Below the pieces are notes generated by a model that made no database searches, was not told the origin of the DNA, and worked only from the letters and a program-made list of their open reading frames with translations. A stretch of DNA of 9,693 nt from Dehalococcoidia bacterium. GTDB taxonomy: Bacteria > Chloroflexota > Dehalococcoidia > Dehalococcoidales > RBG-16-60-22. Location: positions 1 to 9,693 of the forward strand of contig JAUWLN010000062.1 in NCBI GenBank assembly GCA_030613665.1, read 5' to 3'. This document shows, one piece after another, positions 1 through 6,567 of the stretch; positions within the stretch are counted from its first letter, which is position 1, and the number at the start of each line of letters is the position of its first letter. A program made the translations under genes and the position numbers.

Positions 1-592
1 CCTCCTGAAGGGCCTTGGCCGCCATTTGATGGCTTTTCATGGCCCATTTGTCCATGTCCTCCCGGGTGAAGGCGGTCTGTGAGAGCAGCTTCTCGGCAGT
101 CAGGCCCATGTTCATGGTGGTCATTATGTCTATTTCTTTGAACTCTTCGGTGGCAAATTTGGGATTAGGTTCTATCGGCACCTGTCGCCCGCCGCCTCCC
201 AGGGTCGGGATGTGGGTCATGTGTTCGATTCCGCAGGAAATGACGATATCGGAGTACCCCAGCATGATTTCCATGGCCCCCTGGTGTATCGTGGACATCG
301 AAGAGACACACTGACGGTCAGTCCCCTGAGCCGGGACATTGAACGGCAGCTTGGCCAGGAAGTTGATAGACCTTCCCCCATAGAGCCACTGCTCGAGGAC
401 GGGCATGGCTGTCCCCGTGCGCACATCGCCGATTTCCGCGGGGTTTATCTTGGTTCGCTTTATCATTTCCTGGATCAGCCTGCCTGCCAGTTCGTCCATT
501 CTCAGGCTGTTGAACGCGTCCCTCTCCGGCTCCCTGGGTCTCGCCCTGGAAAAGGGTGTTCTTAGATAGCTGACAATTACTGCTTCTTCCAT
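1..592 (-). CDS. Thiolase (acetyl-CoA acetyltransferase family), N-terminal part, cut by window edge
   Basis: The minus-strand frame is open from an ATG at 592 to the window edge, giving 197 residues, about half of a normal 390-400 aa thiolase. The start is supported by an AAGGAGG ribosome site 8 nt upstream. It begins MEEAVIVSYLRTPF, the usual thiolase opening. The nucleophilic cysteine is Cys95 in DRQCVSSM (codon at 308-310), followed by a GIEHM segment equivalent to the family GGxExMS. MGLTAEKL and the SHQMAAKA helix are also typical. The catalytic His and second Cys lie beyond the edge, so activity cannot be judged. Thiolases cleave 3-ketoacyl-CoA with CoA or condense acyl-CoAs in the cytoplasm. 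The divergent acyl-CoA ligase next door favours a degradative role (inference). The family is secure; the substrate is not. Confidence 0.93.
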   Translation of the reverse strand, partial: MEEAVIVSYLRTPFSRARPREPERDAFNSLRMDELAGRLIQEMIKRTKINPAEIGDVRTGTAMPVLEQWLYGGRSINFLAKLPFNVPAQGTDRQCVSSMSTIHQGAMEIMLGYSDIVISCGIEHMTHIPTLGGGGRQVPIEPNPKFATEEFKEIDIMTTMNMGLTAEKLLSQTAFTREDMDKWAMKSHQMAAKALQE

Positions 593-648
593 ATAGTTAG
601 CCTCCTTTCTTCATTTTTGCTCTCGTATTTCCGATATTGCAACCGATT

Positions 649-677
649 ATGTTATATCAGTCGCCCCGCACTGTCAA
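649..677 (-). promoter_or_regulatory. Sigma70-type promoter for the thiolase gene
   Basis: On the minus strand a perfect -35 TTGACA (677-672) is followed after 17 nt by TAACAT (654-649), matching four of six bases of the -10 consensus. The predicted start of transcription is near 642, giving a leader of about 50 nt before the thiolase ATG. It lies back to back with the ligase promoter, which has the same two boxes and the same spacing. Confidence 0.6.
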
Positions 678-730
678 GGCGTTGCCAGAAACGATAAGGC
701 TGAAGCAGCCCCTGAGGGTTATGGGAAAGC

Positions 731-759
731 TTGACACCTTGAGAAAATATGGGTAACAT
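731..759 (+). promoter_or_regulatory. Sigma70-type promoter for the acyl-CoA ligase-livGF operon
   Basis: TTGACA at 731-736, a 17-nt spacer and TAACAT at 754-759 form a good housekeeping-type promoter about 80 nt upstream of the ligase start. The predicted start of transcription is near 766. No clear operator palindrome was found between this promoter and the divergent thiolase promoter. Confidence 0.6.
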
Positions 760-839
760 GAGTTGAATTTTAGAGGCACCGAACAACTATGCCTTCTGCT
801 AAATTATTAACGCTGTCCGTAATAAAATGGAGGTAAGAA

Positions 840-2555
840 ATGGCACAGGATGAAAACAAAGCCAAGTATGAAGCAAGGCCGTGGATAAAATGGTATCTGG
901 AAGGTGTGGCGCCGGACATTACAGTCGGAGAAGGGTCCGTGGTGGACACCTTTAATGAGACTACCGAAAAATGGAAGGACAAGACCGCTGTAGTATTCTA
1001 TGGTAGAAAAATGAGCTACAAGGAGATCAGAGACCAGGTTGACAGGTTTGCTACGGCACTGCATGATTTGGGGGTCAAGAAAGGAGACACGATTGCCCTC
1101 CTGCTGCTTAATTCGCCGCAGTTCATCATAGCTTATTACGGAGCCCTGAAAGCCGGAGCTACCTTAACGGCAATCAGTCCTGTTTATGTCAGCTCCGAAA
1201 TCAAGTACCAGCTCGAAGACAGCGGAGCGAAAATGATTGTTTGCCTGGATATTCTTTATGATAACGTGGAAAAAAGCGGAGTCAAGCTGGATGCTGTCAT
1301 CCTGACCGGCATCGGCGAATATCTGCCGGGGATGAAAAAGTTTCTGGGCAGCAGTGTGCTCCGGGCTGTATATCAGAAAATGGCTGCCCCGCCGGTTGAA
1401 CTGTTTGAAAGAGAGGGAGTCTATAGATTCCAGGATTTGATTAAGAAATATCCCCCGAATCCACCTGAAATCAAGTTCAATGTCAGAGAGGACATAGTAA
1501 CTCTACCCTACACTGGCGGGACAACCGGGAGTCCCAAAGGTGCTGTGGTAACTCATTACAATTTCGCCGCCGCTCGAGAGCTCGCTGACAACTTCTGGGG
1601 TAGTGTCGTCGAGGAGGGGAAAGAAGTCGTAATAGCCTATTTGCCTTTCTACCACATCTATGGGCAAGCAGTGGTCATGATGGGAGGATTGACCCAGGGC
1701 TACACTTCGGTGCTAATCACCACTCCTGACCCTGATGATATTTTGAGTGCGCTAGAAAATTACAAAGGAACTATTTTCTACAGCGTTCCCGCCCTGTATG
1801 AATATCTCAGGGAATATGAAAAGACTAACAGAGTAAATTGGAAAAAGGTAAAAGTCCTCATCTCCGGTGCCGACGCCCTTCTTGAGGACACTGCCCGGGG
1901 CTGGGAAAAGCGGACCGGTGCTCCAATCCACGAGGGCTGGGGAATGACCGAGACGACCTCGGTCGGCATGGTCAATCCCTACGGCCGGCCGAAAATCGGT
2001 TCCTTCGGTGTACCTATGCCTGGTTGCGTGGCGGCCATAGTTGACCCGGAAGGCACCAAGTTCCTTCCCGTTGGGGAAACAGGCGAAATGGTATTCAAAG
2101 GGCCAAATGTAATCCCCGGATACTGGCAGAAGCCGGAAGCAACCAAGGAAACGTTTGTGGAAATCGACGGTGAAAAATGGCTGCGTACCGGCGACCTGGC
2201 AAAAATGGATGAAGAAGGCTATTTCTACTTCTACGATAGGAAGAAAGATATGATTAAATACAAGGGACTGCAAGTATTTGCCAGAGAGGTAGAGGAAGTG
2301 CTGACTTCTCATCCTCAAGTCAGGGAAGCCGGTGTCATCGGCGTCCCCGACCCCGAGGTTGGCGAGAGAGTTAAAGCCATCGTCGTCCTTGAGTCGGAAG
2401 CTAGAGGGAGAGTGTCGGAAGAAGACATTATGAAATATTGCGCTGGAAAGATGGCTGGCTATATGGTACCCAAGATAATCGAGTTCAGGGGCGAGGTGCC
2501 CAAGACGGACATCGGCAAGGTATCACGCCGTGAACTGAGAGAGGAGGAGCTATAG
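840..2555 (+). CDS. AMP-forming acyl-CoA ligase (long-chain fatty-acid--CoA ligase-like)
   Basis: This is a 571-aa cytoplasmic member of the ANL adenylate-forming superfamily. It activates a carboxylate with ATP to an acyl-adenylate and then to acyl-CoA. All hallmark motifs are present: the P-loop YTGGTTGSPKG at residues 224-234, GWGMTETT at 366-373, the hinge-side WLRTGDL at 447-453, RKKDMIKYKG near 467-476 (the family's IK..G..V pattern before EVEEVL), and the C-terminal catalytic lysine in TDIGK (Lys560). Length is slightly above the common 500-560 aa. The ATG has a GGAGGT ribosome site at about 7 nt. It is the first gene of the operon, with livG starting 1 nt after its stop. Sequence alone does not say whether the substrate is a fatty, branched or aromatic acid. 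Being co-transcribed with transporter ATPases suggests it activates the imported compound (inference). Confidence 0.93.
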   Translation: MAQDENKAKYEARPWIKWYLEGVAPDITVGEGSVVDTFNETTEKWKDKTAVVFYGRKMSYKEIRDQVDRFATALHDLGVKKGDTIALLLLNSPQFIIAYYGALKAGATLTAISPVYVSSEIKYQLEDSGAKMIVCLDILYDNVEKSGVKLDAVILTGIGEYLPGMKKFLGSSVLRAVYQKMAAPPVELFEREGVYRFQDLIKKYPPNPPEIKFNVREDIVTLPYTGGTTGSPKGAVVTHYNFAAARELADNFWGSVVEEGKEVVIAYLPFYHIYGQAVVMMGGLTQGYTSVLITTPDPDDILSALENYKGTIFYSVPALYEYLREYEKTNRVNWKKVKVLISGADALLEDTARGWEKRTGAPIHEGWGMTETTSVGMVNPYGRPKIGSFGVPMPGCVAAIVDPEGTKFLPVGETGEMVFKGPNVIPGYWQKPEATKETFVEIDGEKWLRTGDLAKMDEEGYFYFYDRKKDMIKYKGLQVFAREVEEVLTSHPQVREAGVIGVPDPEVGERVKAIVVLESEARGRVSEEDIMKYCAGKMAGYMVPKIIEFRGEVPKTDIGKVSRRELREEEL

Positions 2556-2556
2556 A

Positions 2557-3327
2557 ATGGCACCATTTTTCGAAGTAGAAAACTTGACCAAGCGTTTTGG
2601 CGGACTGGTTGCCGTCAACAATGTTAGCTTCCAGATAGGCAGGGACGAAATCGTGGGCCTGATTGGGCCCAATGGTTCCGGGAAGACCACCCTGGTACGG
2701 TGCGTAATCGGTATATTTAAGCCCGAGTCCGGAAAAGTCCGCTTTAAGGGCGAGGACATAACCGGATGGCGTCCCTGGAAAGTCGTCCAGAGAGGGCTAG
2801 TGGGGACTTTCCAGGTGGTTAAGCCATTCCGACGCCTCCCTGTTATCGCCAATGTCATGGTCGGTTGCCTCTGCCCGCGGATAACCAAGGGAGGTGAATG
2901 GACCAAGACCACCGTGGTGAAAGCACGGGACGCGCTGGAGTGCGTGGGCATTGCCGACCGGGCTCGTGAACCAGCCTCCACCTTGTCTCACGGGGACTTG
3001 AAACGACTGGAGGTAGCCAGGGCTATTGCCACCGAGCCCGAACTCCTTATCCTTGATGAACCCTTCGGGGGACTTAATCCTGCCGAAACAGAGCTTGTCG
3101 CTAAATCCATGAAAAGATTGCACAAGGGAGGTCGGGTCGGCAGGCTTCATAGCGAAGGACCGGCTATGCTGATAATCGAACACAAGCTAATGGAGCTTAT
3201 GAAAATAGTTGACCGGGTGATTGTCATCAATTACGGAGAAATCATCGCCCAGGGTACCCCAGAAGAAATAGTCAAAATGCCCACCGTGATTGAAGCTTAT
3301 ACCGGCAAGGAGGTGCTCATTGCTTGA
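2557..3327 (+). CDS. livG: LivG-type ABC transporter ATP-binding protein
   Basis: This is a 256-aa ATPase of the branched-chain amino acid/hydrophobic amide (HAAT) importer family, acting on the cytoplasmic face of the LivHM permease. Visible elements are Walker A GPNGSGKTT (37-45), Q-loop Gln86 in TFQVVKPF, signature LSHGD (143-147; His-Gly-Asp instead of the common GGQ), Walker B ELLILDEP (162-169), D-loop GGLNPAE and H-loop His209 in IIEHK. Between the D-loop and H-loop it carries a longer linker (about residues 188-203, rich in Gly, Arg and His) than usual LivG. Its stop overlaps the livF start by 8 nt and its start lies 1 nt after the ligase stop, so the three genes should be translationally coupled. 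The liv family is clear; that the ligand is an amino acid is not. Confidence 0.92.
   Translation: MAPFFEVENLTKRFGGLVAVNNVSFQIGRDEIVGLIGPNGSGKTTLVRCVIGIFKPESGKVRFKGEDITGWRPWKVVQRGLVGTFQVVKPFRRLPVIANVMVGCLCPRITKGGEWTKTTVVKARDALECVGIADRAREPASTLSHGDLKRLEVARAIATEPELLILDEPFGGLNPAETELVAKSMKRLHKGGRVGRLHSEGPAMLIIEHKLMELMKIVDRVIVINYGEIIAQGTPEEIVKMPTVIEAYTGKEVLIA
3307..3313 (+). promoter_or_regulatory. Ribosome binding site that sets the livF start
   Basis: AAGGAGG lies inside the end of livG, 6 nt upstream of TTG at 3320. It selects this TTG over the upstream in-frame GTG at 3290, which has no such site and would add ten residues unlike the LivF family. Confidence 0.75.
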
Positions 3328-4069
3328 GGTAAAAAATGTAACTGTCCGCTACGATACAGCGACCATCCTGGATGAAGCCAGCCTGACGGTGGAGAAAGGG
3401 GAGTTGGTCGGGTTGGTCGGTCCCAATGGCGCCGGCAAGACCACTATCCTCCGCGCTATCGCTGGTTTGATAAACTGGGACAAGGAAGTCCTCAGGGGCA
3501 CCAGGAAGTCAGATGTAACTTTTGAAGGCAGCATAGAATTCGAGGGCGAAAGGATTGACAAGCTATCGGCATTTCAAATCGCCAAGAAAGGTCTCCAGCT
3601 CTGTCCCCAAATGGGCCGGCCTTTCGTCGAGATGACGGTCAAGGAAAACCTCCTGGCCGGTGCCTACCTGTGCAAGGACCAAAAGGAGATCGATGAGAGC
3701 CTGGTCAGAGTTTATGAACTGTTTCCCAGGCTGGAAGAAAGGAAAAAACAACTATCCGGGACTTTATCCGGCGGGGAACGGCAGATGCTGGCCGTTGGCC
3801 GCTCCCTCATGCGCCGGCCTAAATTGTTGTTAGTCGATGAGCCATCAAGCGGGCTGGCCCCAAAGATAAAAGATGACCTGTTCAAACGCGTGGAGGAGAT
3901 TTACAAGGAGCTGGGAGTCACGATACTCCTGGCTGAGCAGGATATCAGCTTTGCCTTCAGCCTCTCCAAGAGGAACTATGTCGTGTCCAGGGGACACATC
4001 ATCGCCCAGGGAACAGCCGATGAATTGCTCAAGGACGAGACTATCAGGAAGACATACCTGGGGATGTAA
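3320..4069 (+). CDS. livF: LivF-type ABC transporter ATP-binding protein
   Basis: This is a 249-aa second ATPase of the HAAT importer, partner of LivG. I place the start at TTG 3320, giving MLEVKNVTVRYD, the typical LivF opening, with AAGGAGG 6 nt upstream. A longer frame begins at GTG 3290 but lacks support. Walker A is GPNGAGKTT (34-42), Q-loop Gln97 lies in CPQMGRPF, the signature is LSGGE (149-153), and Walker B is LLLVDEP (169-175). The H-loop position is Gln207 in LAEQD, which is normal for LivF. A linker of about a dozen extra residues (roughly 52-68, INWDKEVLRG onward) follows the Walker A helix compared with common LivF proteins. The gene ends the plus-strand operon. No classical T-tailed terminator follows, but hairpins of the repeat at 4200-4261 may serve. 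Confidence 0.92.
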   Translation: MLEVKNVTVRYDTATILDEASLTVEKGELVGLVGPNGAGKTTILRAIAGLINWDKEVLRGTRKSDVTFEGSIEFEGERIDKLSAFQIAKKGLQLCPQMGRPFVEMTVKENLLAGAYLCKDQKEIDESLVRVYELFPRLEERKKQLSGTLSGGERQMLAVGRSLMRRPKLLLVDEPSSGLAPKIKDDLFKRVEEIYKELGVTILLAEQDISFAFSLSKRNYVVSRGHIIAQGTADELLKDETIRKTYLGM

Positions 4070-4180
4070 CAGCACCCCACAGATTATAAATCGAATTTGA
4101 GAGGTCACTCCAGGGTCTTGATGGTGTAATGGGGGTATTCATCCCGACGCTTCAAAATTCAAATGTCAAAATCCAAATTA

Positions 4181-4297
4181 CAAACCAAGGCGAAAAAATG
4201 TAGTGCGAGGCTTTAGCCTTGTGCCAAGGCGGGATTGCACGACCTTAAAAGGTCGCACTACGATCGTGTTTGGGATTTAGAATTAAGCCCTGGTTTG
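4181..4297. repeat. Extended palindromic element in the convergent gap, bounded by CAAACCA-type ends
   Basis: The 62-bp core repeat sits inside a longer imperfectly inverted structure. CAAACCAAGGC (4181-4191) on the left matches the complement of GCCCTGGTTTG (4287-4297) on the right at 10 of 11 positions. The right end directly abuts the livM stop codon. This resembles a small non-autonomous element, but no target duplication is evident. The rest of the 4070-4297 gap holds no gene. Confidence 0.45.
4200..4261 (+). repeat. 62-bp palindromic intergenic repeat, copy 1
   Basis: The unit begins GTAGTGCGA and ends with its exact complement TCGCACTAC. Inside are two further hairpins: AGGCT-TT-AGCCT (4208-4219) and CGACCTT-AA-AAGGTCG (4240-4255). 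A second copy lies inverted at 8791-8852, with 57 of 62 positions identical by my alignment. Similarity continues into AT-rich flanks on both sides. It lies between the convergent livF and livM genes and could stop transcription from both directions. Confidence 0.85.
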
Positions 4298-5350
4298 TTA
4301 GCGGAGATTGGCACCACAGGCCCGGCACTCCCGACGCCAGGCGGCATTATTTAGTTTACAGCGAGGACACTCTCGCTCAATCTTACTCCGTATCCACACG
4401 GCAACCCCCTCGGGCATGAACAGCAGTATCAATATCACTACAATGGCCATAATAAGTATCTGGTGCCTGCCAATAAAAGTTGTTCCCCCTACACCTAAAA
4501 ACTGCATAAGAGTATGAAGGGTGTAAACCCCGACGACTGCTCCGTAGATACTCACGATACCGCCAAACACTACGTATATTATTGCCCGAAAAGACATTAC
4601 CATGGAGAGGGAGGAAATACTGACGGAACCCAGGATATGGGCATAGAAAGCGCCGGCCAGACCGGCAAAAAAGCCGCCGATGATAAAAGCCAGTATCTTG
4701 TATCGTATGGTGTTTATTCCCAAGGCACGGGCGGCAATCTCGTCTTCTCGAATGGCATGGAAGATAAGACCGGTCCTGACATATTTACTCCCGGCATCGG
4801 TGAGCTTCCACATTATGAGCACCGATGCCGTCATCACTATCAAACATATATAATATTCAGCTACTTTTGAGCCGGCAAGGTCAGGAAGCCCGGGTATGCC
4901 AAATTCACCGCCGGTAAAATCCTTGAAAGCCATGACCAGTCCCATCAACATGAGGGGAAATGCCATGGTAAGCAATGACAGGTAAGGCCCTCTCAGTCTC
5001 AGAGCTGGCAAGCATGTCAGGACTCCAACCCCTGTAGCGATCAGGGTCCCGATTGGTATCGTCATCCATGGTTGCCAGCCTAAATACTTATTTAATAGTG
5101 CCACACTATAGGCACTCACGCCGAAGAACAGGGCATGCCCAAAATTCACCTGGCCACTGTAACCAGATAAAAGGTCCCAGCTAACGGCAAAAATAACGAG
5201 CAGGTTGCTAATGGTAAGAATGTACAGGTAGTAGGTTCTATCAGTAAACAGCGGGAAAATAAACAGAGCCACGAAGAAAACGATGGCGATAACCCGCCCG
5301 GGGACCGGCAGCACACTCCACCGGAAATTATTGAGCAGCCATCTCAGCAA
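4298..5350 (-). CDS. livM: LivM-type ABC transporter permease with C-terminal zinc-ribbon motif
   Basis: This is a 350-aa inner-membrane permease of the HAAT importer, with about eight to ten hydrophobic segments. The family patch SWDLLSGYSGQVNFGHALFFG lies near residues 57-77. The ATPase-coupling loop holds AIREDEIAARALGI. The start is TTG at 5350, preceded by a GAGGAG ribosome site inside the end of livH. It begins 1 nt after the livH stop. The oddity is the tail: after the usual LivM ending (LLFMPEGVAVWI), residues 328-345 form CPRC...CRAC, a Cys4 pattern C-x2-C-x3-N-x6-C-x2-C like small prokaryotic zinc ribbons. Ordinary LivM proteins lack it. The permease call is secure; zinc binding is inferred from spacing only. 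Confidence 0.92.
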   Translation of the reverse strand: MLRWLLNNFRWSVLPVPGRVIAIVFFVALFIFPLFTDRTYYLYILTISNLLVIFAVSWDLLSGYSGQVNFGHALFFGVSAYSVALLNKYLGWQPWMTIPIGTLIATGVGVLTCLPALRLRGPYLSLLTMAFPLMLMGLVMAFKDFTGGEFGIPGLPDLAGSKVAEYYICLIVMTASVLIMWKLTDAGSKYVRTGLIFHAIREDEIAARALGINTIRYKILAFIIGGFFAGLAGAFYAHILGSVSISSLSMVMSFRAIIYVVFGGIVSIYGAVVGVYTLHTLMQFLGVGGTTFIGRHQILIMAIVVILILLFMPEGVAVWIRSKIERECPRCKLNNAAWRRECRACGANLR

Positions 5351-5351
5351 T

Positions 5352-6278
5352 TTATAATCTCTCCTCTTCGAATATTACGCCGAACAGACCTCCCGGTCTT
5401 ACCGAGAGCACTATGACCATAGCCAGTATGGCAAACACTACCTTCAAATAAGCGTAGGACGGCATCAGGGTCGAGACTGATACCTCGACAAGTGCGATGA
5501 TGAAAGCCCCGATGATAGCCCCCTTGATACTTCCCAGTCCCCCCAGGACAACAATTACCATAATCATCACCAGGGGTGGTGTCCACATGCCAGGATATAT
5601 TGTCCATATCGGTGCCACCGCTACGGCAGCAATCGCTGCCAGGGCTGTGGCTATCCCCATGGTTATCATCAGCGTCCTGGGTACGCTTATCCCCATCAGG
5701 TTAGCAACCTCAGCATCCTGTGCCGTCGCTCTGAGGGCGATACCTAGTTTCGTCTTTGTCAGAATCAGCCACACGACGACAATGACCACCACCACTATCC
5801 CCAGGGTCAGCAGATGCTGGTTAAGGACTCTGACCCCGAGTATCTCCGTGAATCCAGGAATAAGGGCGGGAATTGCCCAGTAGAGAGAAGAAAAAATCCA
5901 CTTCATCAGTTGCTGGAAAACCATGGCTAAAGCTATTGTCATCAACAATACGGCGGCATGGTGCTCGCGTATAGGGTTAATAAGGTACCGGTAGGCCAGG
6001 ATACCCAGGAGGGTAACGGAGGGCACAGTTATGAGGATTGCCCAGACGGCGTCTATGCCAAGGTTACGCATGAAGTACCACAAGCCATAGGCTGTCAGCA
6101 TGAAAAATCCCGTATGGGCCAGGTTAATGACACGAGCATTGCCGAAGATAAGGGAAAAGCCTATCGCCAGGAGGGCATATACGCCTCCCGTTACCAGCGT
6201 CATAATTATGATTCGCTCAATCACGGCACTTATAATATGCAGAAGGGGAGTTAAAAATGAGGCGGGGATAAACCCCAC
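5352..6278 (-). CDS. livH: LivH-type ABC transporter permease
   Basis: This is a 308-aa inner-membrane permease of the HAAT family, which pairs with LivM to form the translocation path. The family opening TLVTGGVYALLAIGFSLIFG appears near residue 27, followed by the NARVINLAHTGFFML segment. The coupling loop carries ALRATAQDAEVANLMGI and the C-terminus has the usual RPGGLFG. The start is uncertain. GTG at 6278 opens the longest frame but has no clear ribosome site. GTG at 6224 or ATG at 6203 would give a product closer to the common 290 aa, also without a good site. An in-frame stop lies just upstream of 6278, at about 6303-6305. livM follows after 1 nt, so the two are one unit, led by the promoter at 6360-6387. 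Confidence 0.92.
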   Translation of the reverse strand: MGFIPASFLTPLLHIISAVIERIIIMTLVTGGVYALLAIGFSLIFGNARVINLAHTGFFMLTAYGLWYFMRNLGIDAVWAILITVPSVTLLGILAYRYLINPIREHHAAVLLMTIALAMVFQQLMKWIFSSLYWAIPALIPGFTEILGVRVLNQHLLTLGIVVVVIVVVWLILTKTKLGIALRATAQDAEVANLMGISVPRTLMITMGIATALAAIAAVAVAPIWTIYPGMWTPPLVMIMVIVVLGGLGSIKGAIIGAFIIALVEVSVSTLMPSYAYLKVVFAILAMVIVLSVRPGGLFGVIFEEERL

Positions 6279-6359
6279 CGCTATACTGTCTGATTCTGAC
6301 CGTCAGTTTCAATCCGGGCACTTTAGAAACCCTTAGCCTTCCTTTCAATTGTCAGATAC

Positions 6360-6387
6360 AATATATCATACCTCTTTACCTTGTCAA
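6360..6387 (-). promoter_or_regulatory. Sigma70-type promoter for livHM
   Basis: On the minus strand TTGACA (6387-6382) is followed after 16 nt by TATATT (6365-6360), five of six bases of the -10 consensus. Transcription would start near 6353, about 75 nt before the longest livH start. With the terminator at 6479-6518 just upstream, it makes livHM a unit separate from the binding-protein gene. Confidence 0.6.
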
Positions 6388-6478
6388 GGTTTTACCCGAT
6401 TCCCCAGATTTTTAACAATTTTATCGGCACCAGGGGCGGGGTTACACTAAATGGTAGTGGCGAGTCTTGTACCCGCCT

Positions 6479-6518
6479 AAAAAGAGTGATGACCCCGGGT
6501 CTAGCCCGGGGTCATCAC
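6479..6518 (-). terminator. Intrinsic terminator of the substrate-binding-protein gene
   Basis: A perfect 14-bp GC-rich stem (6486-6499 with 6505-6518) has a 5-nt loop. On the minus strand it is followed after 2 nt by five T residues (6483-6479). It lies about 50 nt past the binding-protein stop. A smaller 6-bp hairpin (GCCTAG/CTAGGC, about 6522-6538) sits between the stop and this stem. Confidence 0.88.
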
Positions 6519-6567
6519 CATGCCTAGCAGGTCTAGGCTACTGGATTAACTCCGATTGTTCTATCCA

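Noticed and set aside
212..565. 117-aa plus-strand frame across the thiolase
   Set aside because: It is antisense to a thiolase with catalytic Cys95 and a good ribosome site.
1752..2318. 188-aa open frame on the minus strand inside the acyl-CoA ligase gene
   Set aside because: It lies wholly antisense to a gene with every family motif, has no ribosome site and shows no recognisable domain. It is a shadow of codon bias.
2550..3183. Two minus-strand frames of 143 and 128 aa across livG
   Set aside because: Antisense to a clear ABC ATPase; low-complexity translations without domain signs.
3290..3319. Ten-residue N-terminal extension of LivF from GTG 3290
   Set aside because: No ribosome site before GTG 3290. 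AAGGAGG points to TTG 3320, which gives the usual LivF opening.
6296..6306. CTGACCGTCAG palindrome in the livH leader as an operator
   Set aside because: It is only 11 bp. The same word appears inside the thiolase coding region (311-321), so chance is likely.
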